From Enterobacter dykesii (GTDB taxonomy: Bacteria; Pseudomonadota; Gammaproteobacteria; Enterobacterales; Enterobacteriaceae): a stretch of 64,000 nucleotides of DNA. The stretch spans positions 372,001 to 436,000 of the forward strand of contig NZ_CP126604.1 of assembly GCF_008364625.2 (NCBI RefSeq), in the 5' to 3' direction. The notes below the pieces were generated by a model that saw only the letters and a list, made by a program, of their open reading frames with translations, had not been told where the DNA came from and did no database searches. Positions 1 to 13,444 of this stretch are shown piece after piece (position 1 is the stretch's first letter; every line of letters begins with the position of its first letter). A program made the position numbers and the translations under genes.

Positions 1-979
<979 letters not shown>

Positions 980-1045
980 ACAACGCCGAAGATGTTTTGG
1001 CGAAGAGAGACACGATTTTCAGCCTGATACAGATTTAACAGAATT

Positions 1046-1165
1046 TGCCTGGCGGCTTTAGCGCGGTGGTCCCACCTGACCCCATGCCGAACTCAGAAGT
1101 GAAACGCCGTAGCGCCGATGGTAGTGTGGGGTCTCCCCATGTGAGAGTAGGGAACTGCCAGGCAT
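1046..1165 (+). rRNA. rrf: 5S ribosomal RNA
   Basis: A 120-base sequence begins TGCCTGGCGGC and ends CTGCCAGGCAT, so its two ends pair to form the 5S helix I. The internal block CCCCATGCCGAACTCAGAAG is typical of enterobacterial 5S rRNA. It completes the rRNA operon whose 23S end precedes it. No distal tRNA gene follows in the same direction. Confidence 0.98.
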
Positions 1166-1175
1166 CAATTAGAAG

Positions 1176-1206
1176 AACCCCGTACCGTAAGGTGCGGGGT
1201 TTTTTG
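1176..1206 (+). terminator. rRNA operon rho-independent terminator
   Basis: The stem CCCCGTACC / GGTGCGGGG with loop GTAA is followed directly by a run of T, 11 bases after the 5S gene. This is the expected end of the rRNA transcript. Confidence 0.88.
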
Positions 1207-1255
1207 CTTTGTGCGCGCAGAAAAGCCCGATGGCGCTGCGCTTGCGTTTTAGTAG

Positions 1256-1283
1256 GCCGGATAAGGCAAAGCCGCCATCCGGC
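1256..1283. repeat. REP-like palindrome
   Basis: GCCGGAT at 1256 and ATCCGGC ending at 1283 form an inverted repeat of REP type. A second partial unit (CCCGATGGCGCTGCGCTTGCG) lies just to its left at about 1226-1246, so this may be a two-unit BIME. It sits between the rRNA terminator and the convergent tRNA-Phe terminator. Confidence 0.65.
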
Positions 1284-1350
1284 AACGCAGACCGCACGAT
1301 CCCACGACAAAGAGAAACAAGAATACAAAGAAGGGATTTATAAACGCAGA

Positions 1351-1380
1351 AAAGCAAAAACCCAGCCATAGGCTGGGTTC
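1351..1380 (-). terminator. tRNA-Phe terminator
   Basis: Read on the minus strand, AACCCAGCC-TAT-GGCTGGGTT is followed by TTTGCTTTT. It lies 10 bases beyond the tRNA-Phe 3' end, facing the rRNA operon terminator. Confidence 0.85.
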
Positions 1381-1389
1381 TTTGAATAG

Positions 1390-1465
1390 TGGTGCCCGGA
1401 CTCGGAATCGAACCAAGGACACGGGGATTTTCAATCCCCTGCTCTACCGACTGAGCTATCCGGGC
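1390..1465 (-). tRNA. pheU: tRNA-Phe (anticodon GAA)
   Basis: On the minus strand a 76-base cloverleaf begins GCCCGGATAGCTCAGTCGG, carries the anticodon in TTGAAAA, has the T-arm GGTTCGATTCC and ends with an encoded CCA. The gene matches the E. coli pheU/pheV sequence as remembered, and its neighbour yjdC matches the pheU locus. tRNA-Phe genes are common island integration sites. Here only about 220 bases separate its 3' end from an rRNA operon, so no island is present on that side. Confidence 0.97.
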
Positions 1466-1634
1466 AACGGAGCGCATTAAACCGCAATCACGCCCGATCG
1501 TCAACATTATTTCGGGAAAAGCTGTTCAACTGCTTAAGTTTGCGGCAATCTGTCCGCTTTCGCCGTGAAAATGCACAAATCTTCCAGACAGAACCAGTGT
1601 CATACGGCAATGCTGATAGCAAGAGGAGGGCAGT

Positions 1635-2480
1635 ATGGCAAATGACTGGCTTGAACTGCGTCAGCATGCAGATACGGGTATTGAGACGATTAAAGCGCAT
1701 TTCGAAGGGCATGCCTTTGATCCGCACTGGCACGATAGCTATCTGGTAGGGATAACCCTCTCCGGCACGCAGCAGTTTCACTGCCGCCGTGAGCGTCATC
1801 GTAGCCAACCGGGCGACGCATTTCTCCTCGAGCCTGGTGAGATCCACGACGGTGATGCGCCTGTAGAGGGCGGCTTTACCTATTTGACCTTCTATCTTGA
1901 TGAGCGCTGGCTTACCCGTGCGCTACAAGGACTTTACGAATCTACTCCTGGGAGTTATTCACTCCACTTTGCCCAAACGCTGACGCGGGAGCCGCAGCTG
2001 GTGCGCGCTATCGGTGAGACATTCTCCACCCTGCATAATGACGAGATGAAAATCGTTCAGCAGAGCACAATGGATAATCTGCTCTCCCGGATCACCGCCC
2101 ACTGCCACTGGCGTAAGAAACTGCCGTCGCAGTTACAAAGCGCTGCCGTGGCGCACCGTGCGCGCGACTATCTCTTTGCTCATATCGGCGAGAACGTGGG
2201 GCTGTCAGATCTTGCGCGCGAGACGGGCACGGATCGCTTTACCCTGACGCGCTGTTTTAAGCGCGAGTTCAACCTGGCGCCACACGCATGGCTTATTCAG
2301 CTGCGTCTGGCAAAGGCCCGACAGCTGCTGGCGCGCGGTGACCAGCCCGTTGATGTGGCTGCCGCAGTGGGATTTGCCGATCAAAGCCATCTGGGACGTT
2401 GGTTTCAGCGTGCTTACCGTATCTCTCCCGCACACTACCGCCGGTTGTGCACAAACCTTCCAGACGTTTCCAAAAAATAA
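1635..2480 (+). CDS. AraC-family transcriptional regulator
   Basis: The 281-residue protein has an N-terminal AraC-type sensory cupin (about residues 10-150; note HWHDSYLVGITLSG and EPGEIHDGD). A C-terminal double helix-turn-helix domain follows (about 180-275; VGLSDLARETGTDRFTLTRCFKREF and VDVAAAVGFADQSHLGRWFQRAYRISPAHYRR). AGAGGAGG lies a few bases before the ATG. The LysE-family exporter gene starts 36 bases downstream on the same strand, so the two probably form one unit and the regulator probably controls the exporter in response to a small molecule. I cannot name the ligand. This pair is absent from the E. coli K-12 pheU-yjdC interval as I remember it. Confidence 0.88.
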   Translation: MANDWLELRQHADTGIETIKAHFEGHAFDPHWHDSYLVGITLSGTQQFHCRRERHRSQPGDAFLLEPGEIHDGDAPVEGGFTYLTFYLDERWLTRALQGLYESTPGSYSLHFAQTLTREPQLVRAIGETFSTLHNDEMKIVQQSTMDNLLSRITAHCHWRKKLPSQLQSAAVAHRARDYLFAHIGENVGLSDLARETGTDRFTLTRCFKREFNLAPHAWLIQLRLAKARQLLARGDQPVDVAAAVGFADQSHLGRWFQRAYRISPAHYRRLCTNLPDVSKK

Positions 2481-2516
2481 CGGCACATTCATGGCTCTAA
2501 TAAAAAGGAGCCACCC

Positions 2517-3107
2517 GTGAGTTTGATACCCTTTCTGTTGTTCGCATTTGTCGCCTCCATTACGCCGGGGCCGACCAATATTCTCGTGCTGACGAACAGC
2601 CAGCACTTTGGCGTAAAAAATACCGTACCTGCTATTCTGGGCGGGTGTATCGCAGCCAGTGCAATTGTGCTGGTATCAGGCGCGGGCGCGGGGGAAGTGC
2701 TGCGTCAGTACCCTCTGATACGTCAGATAATGAGCTGGACAGGCGTGCTGTGGCTAAGCTGGATGAGCTGGCAGCTGTTTCGCGCCCCGGCTGTCCGTCT
2801 CGCCGCTGAGAACCGTATCCGATTCACCGCTCGGGCGGCGGCGCTGCTGCAGATCGTGAACCCCAAAACCTGGATGATGGCGCTGGCCGTCGTCAGCCTG
2901 TTTGCCCCAACTGGCAACCATACATTGCGGGATATTGCGCTAATGTCGCTATGGTTTCTGCTGATCTCGATAGCCTGTTTGATGTGCTGGGCGTGGTTGG
3001 GTAAAGCGGTGAACCGAATATTTCGCACCACCGTGGCGATGGTGCGGTTTCAGCGCCTGATGGCGCTGTGTCTTCTCGTCTCTTCCTGGGCGGGCATTCT
3101 GGCTTAG
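2517..3107 (+). CDS. LysE/RhtB-family amino acid exporter
   Basis: This is a 196-residue, strongly hydrophobic inner-membrane protein with about six membrane segments. It carries the LysE-family N-terminal signature [19 protein letters not shown] and the central [11 protein letters not shown] segment. These proteins export amino acids or related metabolites using the proton gradient. The start is GTG at 2517, preceded by AAAGGAG. It follows the AraC regulator at 36 bases and is probably its target. Its TAG stop overlaps the TAA stop of the convergent yjdC by three bases, and no terminator lies between the two genes. The substrate cannot be read from the sequence. Confidence 0.88.
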   Translation: MSLIPFLLFAFVASITPGPTNILVLTNSQHFGVKNTVPAILGGCIAASAIVLVSGAGAGEVLRQYPLIRQIMSWTGVLWLSWMSWQLFRAPAVRLAAENRIRFTARAAALLQIVNPKTWMMALAVVSLFAPTGNHTLRDIALMSLWFLLISIACLMCWAWLGKAVNRIFRTTVAMVRFQRLMALCLLVSSWAGILA

Positions 3108-3679
3108 GTCAGTGCTCCACCCATTCTGCATTGGGCAAAGCGTAGAATATCTTCCGCCAGGCGGTGCGCCGTATCCACATCGGCCTGGCTACGGTTCACC
3201 AGCATGCGGCTGAGGCAACCTTCCAGCACCAGTTCCATCTGCTTCGCCACCATCGCCGGGTCATCGACTTCCAGCGTGGTCAGCAATTCGTGGGTGAAGT
3301 CATGCGCCGCCCGTTTTTGCTGATCCGCCAGTTGATGGATAGGATGGCCTGGGTCGGGAAAATAAGTGCAGGCGGCAATGAACAGACAACCCGGATAGCG
3401 GTTGTTGCTGACGCATTCCGTCAGGGCGGTATAGCGCGCCAGCAGCTTTTGCTCCGCGGTCAGTTCTTCATTCAGCATCAGCTGTCTGCGCCAGATATCA
3501 ACCTGCTGGCTGAGATAGCGCAGGGCATCATAGAGTAGCGCCTCTTTATCCGGCCAGAAGCGCTTAAGTTCATCCAGAGGATAATCGATACGGTCGGCTA
3601 CCATCTCAAGCGTGGTGCTGGCGATCCCTTGAATCTCAAGTAATTGCAGGGCTTGTCCCAGTACGTCTTCACGTTGCAC
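3104..3679 (-). CDS. yjdC: TetR-family regulator YjdC (DicD)
   Basis: The 191-residue protein has an N-terminal TetR helix-turn-helix (about residues 1-50, with [28 protein letters not shown]) and a ligand-binding C-terminal domain that closely resembles E. coli YjdC. I chose the GTG start at 3679 because it gives the 191-residue length remembered for E. coli, begins at QREDVLG, and is preceded by GGAGGA. A longer frame reaching 3772 would run into dsbD. The gene lies 49 bases downstream of dsbD in the same direction, as in E. coli. YjdC has been described as a repressor linked to division control; its effector is unknown to me. Confidence 0.9.
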   Translation of the reverse strand: MQREDVLGQALQLLEIQGIASTTLEMVADRIDYPLDELKRFWPDKEALLYDALRYLSQQVDIWRRQLMLNEELTAEQKLLARYTALTECVSNNRYPGCLFIAACTYFPDPGHPIHQLADQQKRAAHDFTHELLTTLEVDDPAMVAKQMELVLEGCLSRMLVNRSQADVDTAHRLAEDILRFAQCRMGGALT

Positions 3680-3728
3680 GGTTATCTCCTCCGCTATTCC
3701 CAACGGTTTGTCCCGTTTAAAGTGTTGT

Positions 3729-5420
3729 TTACGGTTGGCGATTGCGCAAATGCGCGCTAAATGCCGCTGCATCCATAAACCCAGTTACACGCTGCTCAGG
3801 CTGCTCATGGCCCTGTTGATTGAAGAACAGAATGGTTGGCAGCCCGAGCACGTTAAGTTGCTTCAGCAGAGCCTTATCCTGCGCATTATTGGCGGTCACG
3901 TTCGCCTGGAGCAAAACGGTCTCTTTCAGGGCGCTTTGCACCTGTGGATCGCTAAAAGTATATTTTTCAAACTCTTTGCAGGCGACACACCAGTCGGCAT
4001 AGAGATCGAGCATCACCGGTTTGCCTTTCGCCTCAGCCAGGGCGCTGTTAAGTTCATCCACGTTTTTAATCTGGGTGAAGTTCAGATGCGCCTGGGTCTG
4101 ACTCACCGGTGTGCCGAACGCCCAGTCCTGCAGAGGGCGTACGCTCACCAGCGCGGCAGCCAGCAGCAGGATTTGCACCAGGCGCATCCATGGCTTCTTC
4201 GCCCCCAGGCTGACGATAAACGCCCAGGCAAAGAACGCTACGCCGAGCATCGCCCACAGGCGCAGACCCCAGGCGCCGCCGATGATACGCTCAAGGAGGA
4301 ACACCGGCAGCGCGAGGATGACAAAGCCAAATGCGGTTTTCACCGTCTCCATCCATGGGCCGCTCTTCGGCAGCAGTCGATTGCCGAAAACCGTGACCAG
4401 AATCAGCGGCAGGCCCATGCCCAGCGCGTAGAGGTACAGCGTACCCCCGCCGAGCCACATGTTTCCGCTCTGGGCGATATAGAGCAGGATGGCGCTCAGC
4501 GGCGCGGTGGTGCAGGGAGAGCATATAAGCCCGGTAATGGCACCCATCGCGAACACGCCGCCTGCGGAGCCGCCCTGCTGACGGTTGCTCATCATCGTTA
4601 AGCGCGTTTGCAGCGAGGAGGGCAGCTGTAGCGTGAACAGGCCAAACATTGACAGCGCCAACAGGATAAACACCGCTGACAGGCCAATGAGAACATAAGG
4701 GTGCTGGAGTGCTGCCTGGAACTGTAACCCGGCAGCGGCAACCACGAGGCCGAGCGCCGTGTAGGTTAGCGCCATTCCCTGCACGTATATAAAGGCCAGC
4801 AGCAGCGCGCGGGCGGTAGATAGACGCTGTTTGCCGCCCAGCACAATCCCGGAGATAAGCGGGTACATTGGCAACACGCACGGCGTAAAGGCAATGCCTA
4901 TACCAATCAGTAACGCCCACAGCGCTGAGAACGGAAGGTCAGCGCTATCGTTGGTTTTCTCAACCGCAGGGACCGGCGTTACAGCAGCAGTCGCTTTCAC
5001 TTCGCTAAGCGGCACGACTTTCGTTTCCGGCGGATAGCAGAAACCTGCATCCGCACATCCCTGATACGTCACCGTCAGCGTCGCGCCTTTATCGGCCTGA
5101 TTCACCGTCACAGGCACGTTTAAGCGCTGGCGGTAGATTTCACTCTTGCCGTAGAACTCGTCCTCGTGCCACTCGCCAGCGGGCAACCGTAATGCGTCCA
5201 CTTTTGCCTGGGCAGGAGTAATGCTCACCTGCTTGCGATAGAGGTAATAGCCCTCTTTCACCTGCCAGGTGAGCGTCAGATCGTGCTGGTTCTGCTGAAA
5301 ATCGAAAACAAACGCCTGGTCGGCAGGAATAAAGTTCGAACGGCCGGGCGCGTCAAACAACCCGGCAAAAGCTGACGTGCTGCACAGCAGCAGGATCAGC
5401 GTAAGGAAGCGTTGAGCCAT
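3729..5420 (-). CDS. dsbD: Thiol:disulfide interchange protein DsbD
   Basis: DsbD carries electrons from cytoplasmic thioredoxin across the inner membrane to periplasmic DsbC, DsbG and CcmG. The 563-residue sequence shows every module. There is a signal peptide of 19 residues. The periplasmic alpha domain has Cys122 and Cys128, which are 103 and 109 in mature numbering. The eight-helix membrane domain has the redox cysteines in TPCVLPMYP and [10 protein letters not shown]. The C-terminal thioredoxin-like gamma domain has WCVACK. The start overlaps the end of cutA by 25 bases, suggesting translational coupling, and yjdC follows. Confidence 0.97.
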   Translation of the reverse strand: MAQRFLTLILLLCSTSAFAGLFDAPGRSNFIPADQAFVFDFQQNQHDLTLTWQVKEGYYLYRKQVSITPAQAKVDALRLPAGEWHEDEFYGKSEIYRQRLNVPVTVNQADKGATLTVTYQGCADAGFCYPPETKVVPLSEVKATAAVTPVPAVEKTNDSADLPFSALWALLIGIGIAFTPCVLPMYPLISGIVLGGKQRLSTARALLLAFIYVQGMALTYTALGLVVAAAGLQFQAALQHPYVLIGLSAVFILLALSMFGLFTLQLPSSLQTRLTMMSNRQQGGSAGGVFAMGAITGLICSPCTTAPLSAILLYIAQSGNMWLGGGTLYLYALGMGLPLILVTVFGNRLLPKSGPWMETVKTAFGFVILALPVFLLERIIGGAWGLRLWAMLGVAFFAWAFIVSLGAKKPWMRLVQILLLAAALVSVRPLQDWAFGTPVSQTQAHLNFTQIKNVDELNSALAEAKGKPVMLDLYADWCVACKEFEKYTFSDPQVQSALKETVLLQANVTANNAQDKALLKQLNVLGLPTILFFNQQGHEQPEQRVTGFMDAAAFSAHLRNRQP

Positions 5421-5719
5421 GAGAGATAGTCGTTATCGCCGTGGACCACTGGCAGCACCAGCAGTTCCGGAGTTTGGTAAGGATGATGAGATTTGAGGCA
5501 GTCCAGGAGAGCCTGCTGATTCGCCAGATTGGTTTTAAGCAACATCTGGACTTCGTACTCTTGCTCCAGCTTGCCTTCCCAGTAATACAGGGAAGTGGCA
5601 CCGGGGAGGAGCGTCACGCAGGCAGCCAGTTTTTCGGCCAGCACTTTAGCGGCGAGATCCTGGGCAGAGGCTTCATCAGGGGCGGTACACAGTACGACAA
5701 CAGCATCAGGCGTGTTCAC
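5396..5719 (-). CDS. cutA: Divalent-cation tolerance protein CutA
   Basis: This is a small cytoplasmic trimeric ferredoxin-fold protein of 107 residues (E. coli about 112). Family motifs are present: [37 protein letters not shown] and [11 protein letters not shown]. Its exact function is unsettled; mutants were linked to copper tolerance, partly through polar effects on dsbD. The start is GTG at 5719 after AGGAGG. The last 25 bases overlap the start of dsbD. dcuA lies upstream on the same strand, separated by a probable terminator. Confidence 0.95.
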   Translation of the reverse strand: MNTPDAVVVLCTAPDEASAQDLAAKVLAEKLAACVTLLPGATSLYYWEGKLEQEYEVQMLLKTNLANQQALLDCLKSHHPYQTPELLVLPVVHGDNDYLSWLNASLR

Positions 5720-5783
5720 AAGTCGACCTCCTCATCACGAAAGGCTTCACTATATCATGCAAGGCGGTTGGTCATTAATGAAA

Positions 5784-5802
5784 CGGGCCGCAGAGCGGCC
5801 CG
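5784..5802 (-). terminator. dcuA terminator candidate
   Basis: GGGCCG-cagag-CGGCCC lies 32 bases past the dcuA stop. Read on the minus strand it is followed by GTTTCATT, a weak T tract. It probably ends the dcuA transcript before cutA. Confidence 0.6.
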
Positions 5803-5832
5803 ATTTTAACTATTTTTACAACCACTCACCGT

Positions 5833-7134
5833 TTACAGCACCACGCCGCCAATGATAAAGCCGAGGATCACGCAAAGTGAAATGGCGACCACGCCCGGGA
5901 TCAGGAACGCGTGGTTAAACACATACTTACCGATACGGGTTGAGCCGGTGTCGTCCATCTCCACCGCCGCCAGCAGGGTTGGGTAGGTTGGCAGAACGAA
6001 CAGGGCAGAAACCGCTGCGAAAGAGGCAATCGCCGTCAGTGGCGTCACGCCCAGCATCAGTGCCGCAGGCATCAGCGCTTTGGTGGTCGCCGCCTGGGAG
6101 TAAAGCAGGGTAGCGGCAAAAAACAGCACCACCGCCAGCAGCCACGGGTAGTTGTGGAGCAGATCGCCAGCGACGGTCTGAATGTCGCTGATGTGCGCTT
6201 TCACGAAGGTATCACCAAGCCAGGCTACCCCGAGGACGCACACGCAGGCGCTCATACCGGATTTAAAGGTGCTGGCGTTCAGCACTTCGCTGGTGTCAAT
6301 TTTACAGGTGATGCTAATCAGCGTCGCGATAGTCAGCATAAACACCACAATCGCTTCGTTACGCGGCAGGACCGGGTTCTGGATCAGGCCCACGGTGTCG
6401 CTGATGGCGGTCGCGTAGAACATCACCGCGACAATACCGATCAGGAATAGCAGCACGGAACGTTTTGCGTGCGGCTTAAGTTCGAAGACCTGGCTGCCGC
6501 GCAGGCTCACTTCACCTTTGGCCAGACGCTCCTGATAAACCGGATCGTCTTTCAGTTCAGCGCCGAGGAAGTTGCACAGCACGGCGGTGATCATCACCGC
6601 GATCAGCGTCACCGGGATACAGATCGCCAGCAGCGTCAGGTAGCTCACGCCCATCGGCTCAAGAATACCGGCGAAGAAGACCACCGCAGCGGAAATCGGC
6701 GAGGCGGTAATCGCAATCTGGGACGCGACGACGGCAATAGAGAGCGGGCGAGACGGACGGATACCCTGCTCTTTCGCCACTTCGGTAATCACCGGCAGCG
6801 TAGAGAAGGCGGTGTGGCCCGTACCGGCGAGAATGGTCATAAACCAGGTCACCAGCGGGGCAAGGAAGGTAATGTACTTTGGATGGCGGCGCAGCATACG
6901 CTCCGCCAGGCTTACCAGGTAGTCCATACCGCCTGCCACCTGCATGGCGGCGATAGCGGCAATAACTGCCATGATGATTTCGATAACGTCAAACGGGATT
7001 GCGCCGGGTTTAATCTGAAAGATAAGGGTAAGAACGAGCACCCCGAAACCGCCGGCAAAACCGATGCCGATACCCCCGAGTCTTGCTCCCAAATAAATCG
7101 CCAACAAGACGATGACGAGTTCTGCTCCAAACAT
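5833..7134 (-). CDS. dcuA: Anaerobic C4-dicarboxylate antiporter DcuA
   Basis: DcuA exchanges aspartate, fumarate, malate and succinate across the inner membrane, mainly under anaerobic conditions. The 433-residue protein is hydrophobic from end to end with roughly ten or more membrane spans, and has the same length as remembered for E. coli DcuA. Conserved stretches include MFGAELVIVLLAIYLGARLGG at the N-terminus and GVVAISLCVILGFIIGG near the C-terminus. It lies directly downstream of aspA with a hairpin between them, so it is probably partly co-transcribed with aspA and partly from its own promoter. With aspA and frd it forms the fumarate supply and export route. Confidence 0.97.
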   Translation of the reverse strand: MFGAELVIVLLAIYLGARLGGIGIGFAGGFGVLVLTLIFQIKPGAIPFDVIEIIMAVIAAIAAMQVAGGMDYLVSLAERMLRRHPKYITFLAPLVTWFMTILAGTGHTAFSTLPVITEVAKEQGIRPSRPLSIAVVASQIAITASPISAAVVFFAGILEPMGVSYLTLLAICIPVTLIAVMITAVLCNFLGAELKDDPVYQERLAKGEVSLRGSQVFELKPHAKRSVLLFLIGIVAVMFYATAISDTVGLIQNPVLPRNEAIVVFMLTIATLISITCKIDTSEVLNASTFKSGMSACVCVLGVAWLGDTFVKAHISDIQTVAGDLLHNYPWLLAVVLFFAATLLYSQAATTKALMPAALMLGVTPLTAIASFAAVSALFVLPTYPTLLAAVEMDDTGSTRIGKYVFNHAFLIPGVVAISLCVILGFIIGGVVL

Positions 7135-7204
7135 AAGGACCTGCCTTGCTTATTAACAAGTTGATATTGAATTGTTGTATTTAGGTAACGCCTAAAAAGA
7201 AAAA

Positions 7205-7228
7205 AGGCACGTCACAAGTGACGTGCCT
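7205..7228 (-). terminator. aspA-dcuA intergenic terminator
   Basis: A perfect 11-bp stem AGGCACGTCAC / GTGACGTGCCT with loop AA is followed on the minus strand by a T-rich tract (7196-7204 on plus is A-rich). It lies 21 bases beyond the aspA stop and probably attenuates read-through from aspA into dcuA. Confidence 0.88.
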
Positions 7229-7249
7229 TAAGAAGCCTAGCCAGAACGG

Positions 7250-8686
7250 TTACTGTTCGCTTTCATCGGTATATCGTTTCGCTTTATATGCCGGGTGCAT
7301 CAGGTTCTGGGCCGAGAAGATATCGTCCAGCTCGGCTTCGGTCAACAGCCCGCGCTCCAGCACCACTTCACGTACGCTCTTACCGGTTTCGGCGCAAATC
7401 TTACCGACGATATCACCGTTGTGGTGACCGATGAACGGGTTGAGGTAGGTGACGATCCCGATGGAGTTGTAGACATAACCCTCACAGACTTCTTTATTCG
7501 CCGTGATGCCGTTAATGCATTTTTCCAGCAGGTTGTAGCAGGCGTTGGTCAGAATGTGGATAGATTCAAACATCGCCTGGCCAATCACCGGCTCCATCAC
7601 GTTCAGCTGCAGCTGACCTGCTTCAGAGGCCATGGTCACGGTCGTATCGTTACCGATGACTTTGAAGCAAACCTGGTTCACCACTTCTGGCACCACCGGG
7701 TTCACCTTGGCTGGCATGATGGATGAACCGGCCTGCAGTTCTGGCAGGTTGATTTCATTCAGGCCAGCGCGCGGACCGGAAGAGAGCAGGCGCAGGTCGT
7801 TACAGATTTTGGACAGTTTCACCGCCAGACGTTTCAGGGCGCTGTGTACCATGACGTAGGCGCCGCAGTCGGAGGTGGCTTCAATCAGGTCTTCTGCAGG
7901 CACAACCGGCAGGTTAGAGACTTCAGCCAGCTTCTGTACCGCCAGCTGCTGATAGCCATCCGGGGTGTTCAAACGGGTACCGATGGCGGTGGCGCCCAGG
8001 TTCACTTCCAGCAGCAGCTCGGAGGTGCGCAGCAGGTTTTTGGTCTCTTCGTTCAGCAGTACGTTAAACGCGTGGAATTCCTGGCCGAGCGTCATCGGCA
8101 CCGCGTCCTGCAGCTGGGTACGACCCATTTTCAGGATGTCCTGGAACTCAACCGCTTTACGCTGGAAGCCATCACCCAGCTGGTTGATCGCATCCACCAG
8201 TTTCACCACAGAGGCATACACCGCGATACGGAAGCCGGTAGGGTAGGCGTCGTTGGTAGACTGGCATTTGTTTACGTGGTCGTTCGGGTTCAGGTACTGG
8301 TATTCACCTTTCTGGTGACCCATCAGCTCCAGGCCAATGTTTGCCAGTACTTCGTTAGTATTCATATTGACGGAGGTGCCCGCGCCGCCCTGATAGACGT
8401 CAACCGGGAACTGGTCCATGCATTTGCCGTTGTTCAGCACTTCATCGCAGGCTGCGATAATCGCATTTGCCGCGCTTTTAGGAATGGTTTGCAGCTCTTT
8501 GTTAGCCAGTGCTGCGGCTTTCTTCACCATCACCATGCCACGGACAAACTCAGGGATGTCGCTGATTTTGCTGTTGCTGATGTAGAAGTTTTCAATCGCT
8601 CTCAGAGTGTGGACACCGTAGTAGGCATCCGCTGGAACTTCCCTGGTACCCAACAAGTCTTCTTCGATACGAATGTTGTTTAACAT
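7250..8686 (-). CDS. aspA: Aspartate ammonia-lyase (aspartase)
   Basis: Aspartase converts L-aspartate to fumarate and ammonia. The 478-residue protein belongs to the fumarase/aspartase superfamily and contains the signature [11 protein letters not shown] with the flexible catalytic loop serine. Further conserved blocks are [10 protein letters not shown] and [16 protein letters not shown]. The start is set at 8686 ([13 protein letters not shown]) because it has AGAAGG ahead of it and gives the E. coli length; an in-frame ATG at 8728 is less likely. dcuA follows on the same strand. A CRP-like site lies upstream at 8873. The fumarate produced can feed FrdABCD, encoded further along. Confidence 0.98.
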   Translation of the reverse strand: MLNNIRIEEDLLGTREVPADAYYGVHTLRAIENFYISNSKISDIPEFVRGMVMVKKAAALANKELQTIPKSAANAIIAACDEVLNNGKCMDQFPVDVYQGGAGTSVNMNTNEVLANIGLELMGHQKGEYQYLNPNDHVNKCQSTNDAYPTGFRIAVYASVVKLVDAINQLGDGFQRKAVEFQDILKMGRTQLQDAVPMTLGQEFHAFNVLLNEETKNLLRTSELLLEVNLGATAIGTRLNTPDGYQQLAVQKLAEVSNLPVVPAEDLIEATSDCGAYVMVHSALKRLAVKLSKICNDLRLLSSGPRAGLNEINLPELQAGSSIMPAKVNPVVPEVVNQVCFKVIGNDTTVTMASEAGQLQLNVMEPVIGQAMFESIHILTNACYNLLEKCINGITANKEVCEGYVYNSIGIVTYLNPFIGHHNGDIVGKICAETGKSVREVVLERGLLTEAELDDIFSAQNLMHPAYKAKRYTDESEQ

Positions 8687-8872
8687 GTGAACCTTCTTTT
8701 CAAGCTGCCGATGGATTGTACTAAACACACAGTATTTATGTGGTTTTGAATATTTTCTGGCCGACGATTATTCCCTCAATCAGCCAGATGCTCGAGATCA
8801 TATGCTGATGATAGCGAATTGCCGTAAGCTGGATCACTTATTATCGAGCCGATTCCATGATAATTATTAATC

Positions 8873-8888
8873 TGTGAAATGGGTCACC
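8873..8888 (-). promoter_or_regulatory. CRP-like site upstream of aspA
   Basis: TGTGA-N6-TCACC matches the CRP consensus TGTGA-N6-TCACA at all but one position. It lies in the 335-base divergent gap between aspA (8686) and fxsA (9022), about 190 bases from the aspA start. E. coli aspA is known to be CRP-activated. The rest of this gap is AT-rich; I see no gene in it. Either flanking gene could be the target. Confidence 0.55.
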
Positions 8889-9021
8889 GCTTTATAATTT
8901 CCAAAAAAAATATCCGTGCAAACTGATTGAATTTTCGCTAACCGTCACCATCTCATATAAACGCGCGTCGCGAACACATTCAGACAGGGGCCCGATGGCC
9001 TCTGCCACACAGGAGATGCCA

Positions 9022-9486
9022 GTGCGCTGGATACCGTTTATTGCTTTCTTTCTCTATGTTTACATTGAGATTTCCATTTTCATCCAGGTTGCCCATGTGC
9101 TGGGCGTCCTGCTGACGCTGATTCTGGTGATTTTCACCTCCGTCATCGGCATGTCGCTGGTGCGTAATCAGGGTTTCAAAAATTTCCTGATAATGCAGCA
9201 GAAGATGGCCGCAGGGGAAAGCCCGGCGGAAGAGATGATCAAAAGCGTGTCGTTGATTATTGCGGGGCTGCTGCTGATCCTGCCGGGGTTCTTCACCGAC
9301 TTCCTTGGCCTGCTGCTGCTTCTGCCGCCGGTGCAAAAACACCTGACCATGAAGCTGCTGCCGCATCTGCGCTTTAGCCGTATGCCGGGCGGCGGGTTCA
9401 GCACCGGGCCGGGCGATACCTTTGAAGGGGAGTATCAGCGTAAGGATGAACAGCACGATCGTTTAGACCATAAAGACGATCGGTGA
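9022..9486 (+). CDS. fxsA: FxsA family inner-membrane protein
   Basis: The protein has 154 residues with the N-terminal hydrophobic segments of the FxsA family (RWIPFIAFFLYVYIEISIFIQVAHVLG, then two more by residue 100) and a charged, glycine-rich tail. E. coli FxsA, when overproduced, relieves F-plasmid exclusion of phage T7; its normal role is unknown. I chose the GTG at 9022, which has CAGGAG seven bases upstream and reproduces the E. coli N-terminus starting at RW. An in-frame ATG at 8995 would add nine residues. It is divergent from aspA and convergent with yjeH. Confidence 0.9.
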   Translation: MRWIPFIAFFLYVYIEISIFIQVAHVLGVLLTLILVIFTSVIGMSLVRNQGFKNFLIMQQKMAAGESPAEEMIKSVSLIIAGLLLILPGFFTDFLGLLLLLPPVQKHLTMKLLPHLRFSRMPGGGFSTGPGDTFEGEYQRKDEQHDRLDHKDDR

Positions 9487-9493
9487 TTTTATT

Positions 9494-9510
9494 GCCCGGT
9501 GGCGCTTCGC

Positions 9511-9519
<9 letters not shown>
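9494..9519. repeat. REP-like palindrome overlapping the yjeH stop
   Basis: GCCCGGT and ACCGGGC, separated by 12 bases containing GGCGCTTCGC, form a REP-type inverted repeat between the convergent fxsA and yjeH genes. The right arm covers the yjeH stop codon and its last two codons. Confidence 0.7.
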
Positions 9520-11234
<1,715 letters not shown>

Positions 11235-11253
11235 TTTACGCACGAGAATTTGA

Positions 11254-12909
<1,656 letters not shown>

Positions 12910-12935
12910 TCGTGCGCTCTACGTCGTAGAATGTG

Positions 12936-12968
12936 AAAAACCCCCGGGCAGAAATGCTCGGGGGTTTT
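12936..12968 (+). terminator. groSL terminator
   Basis: CCCCCGGGCA-GAAA-TGCTCGGGGG is followed by TTTTTC and preceded by AAAAA. It lies 27 bases past the groL stop. Confidence 0.92.
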
Positions 12969-13043
12969 TCTTTTGGTCATCTTTTAGGTATAAGATTTAC
13001 ACACGGACAACTACTGTCCAGCTTATTGAAAACGAGGAATAAC

Positions 13044-13397
13044 ATGCGCGTAAAAGTCTGTGCAGGGATTGTAGGGGCAGCATTGCTGCTGGCGGGTTGT
13101 AGCTCCAGCAATGAGCTGTCGGCAGCGGGCCAGGGCGTTCGCTTTGTGGAAGATAAGCCTGGCAGTGAATGCCAGCTGTTAGGCACGGCAACCGGTGAGC
13201 AAAGTAACTGGATGTCAGGTCAGCATGGCGAAGAAGGCGGCTCGATGCGCGGTGCGGCGAATGCCCTGCGTAACCAGGCTGCGGCAATGGGCGGTAACGT
13301 GATTTACGGCGTGAGCAGCCCAACGCAGAGTATGCTGTCCAGCTTCGTGCCGACCGCCAGCCAGATGAACGGCCAGGTCTACAAGTGCCCGAACTGA
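13044..13397 (+). CDS. yjeI: DUF4156 lipoprotein YjeI
   Basis: The 117-residue secreted lipoprotein has signal peptide MRVKVCAGIVGAALLLAG followed by the lipid-attachment Cys19 (lipobox LAGC). The mature part has glycine-rich segments (MRGAANALRNQAAAMGGNVIYG) typical of the DUF4156 family. The function is unknown. The ATG at 13044 has GAGGAA ahead. E. coli yjeI occupies the same position after groL. The E. coli neighbour yjeJ is missing, and a CCCTCTCCC palindrome stands in the gap to epmB. Confidence 0.92.
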   Translation: MRVKVCAGIVGAALLLAGCSSSNELSAAGQGVRFVEDKPGSECQLLGTATGEQSNWMSGQHGEEGGSMRGAANALRNQAAAMGGNVIYGVSSPTQSMLSSFVPTASQMNGQVYKCPN

Positions 13398-13407
13398 TTG
13401 CCTTTTT

Positions 13408-13428
13408 CCCTCTCCCTGTGGGAGAGGG
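13408..13428. repeat. CCCTCTCCC/GGGAGAGGG palindrome
   Basis: CCCTCTCCC-TGT-GGGAGAGGG is a perfect 9-bp stem followed by TTAGGGTGAG. It lies between convergent yjeI and epmB. Related copies stand at 24149, 47190, 48011 and 58662, always just after a gene. Confidence 0.8.
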
Positions 13429-13444
13429 TTAGGGTGAGCGGAAA

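Noticed and set aside
1166..1389. Possible genomic island or attachment site at the 3' end of tRNA-Phe
   Set aside because: Only two terminators and a REP-like repeat lie between the 5S gene and the tRNA; no integrase or direct repeat of the tRNA end is visible.
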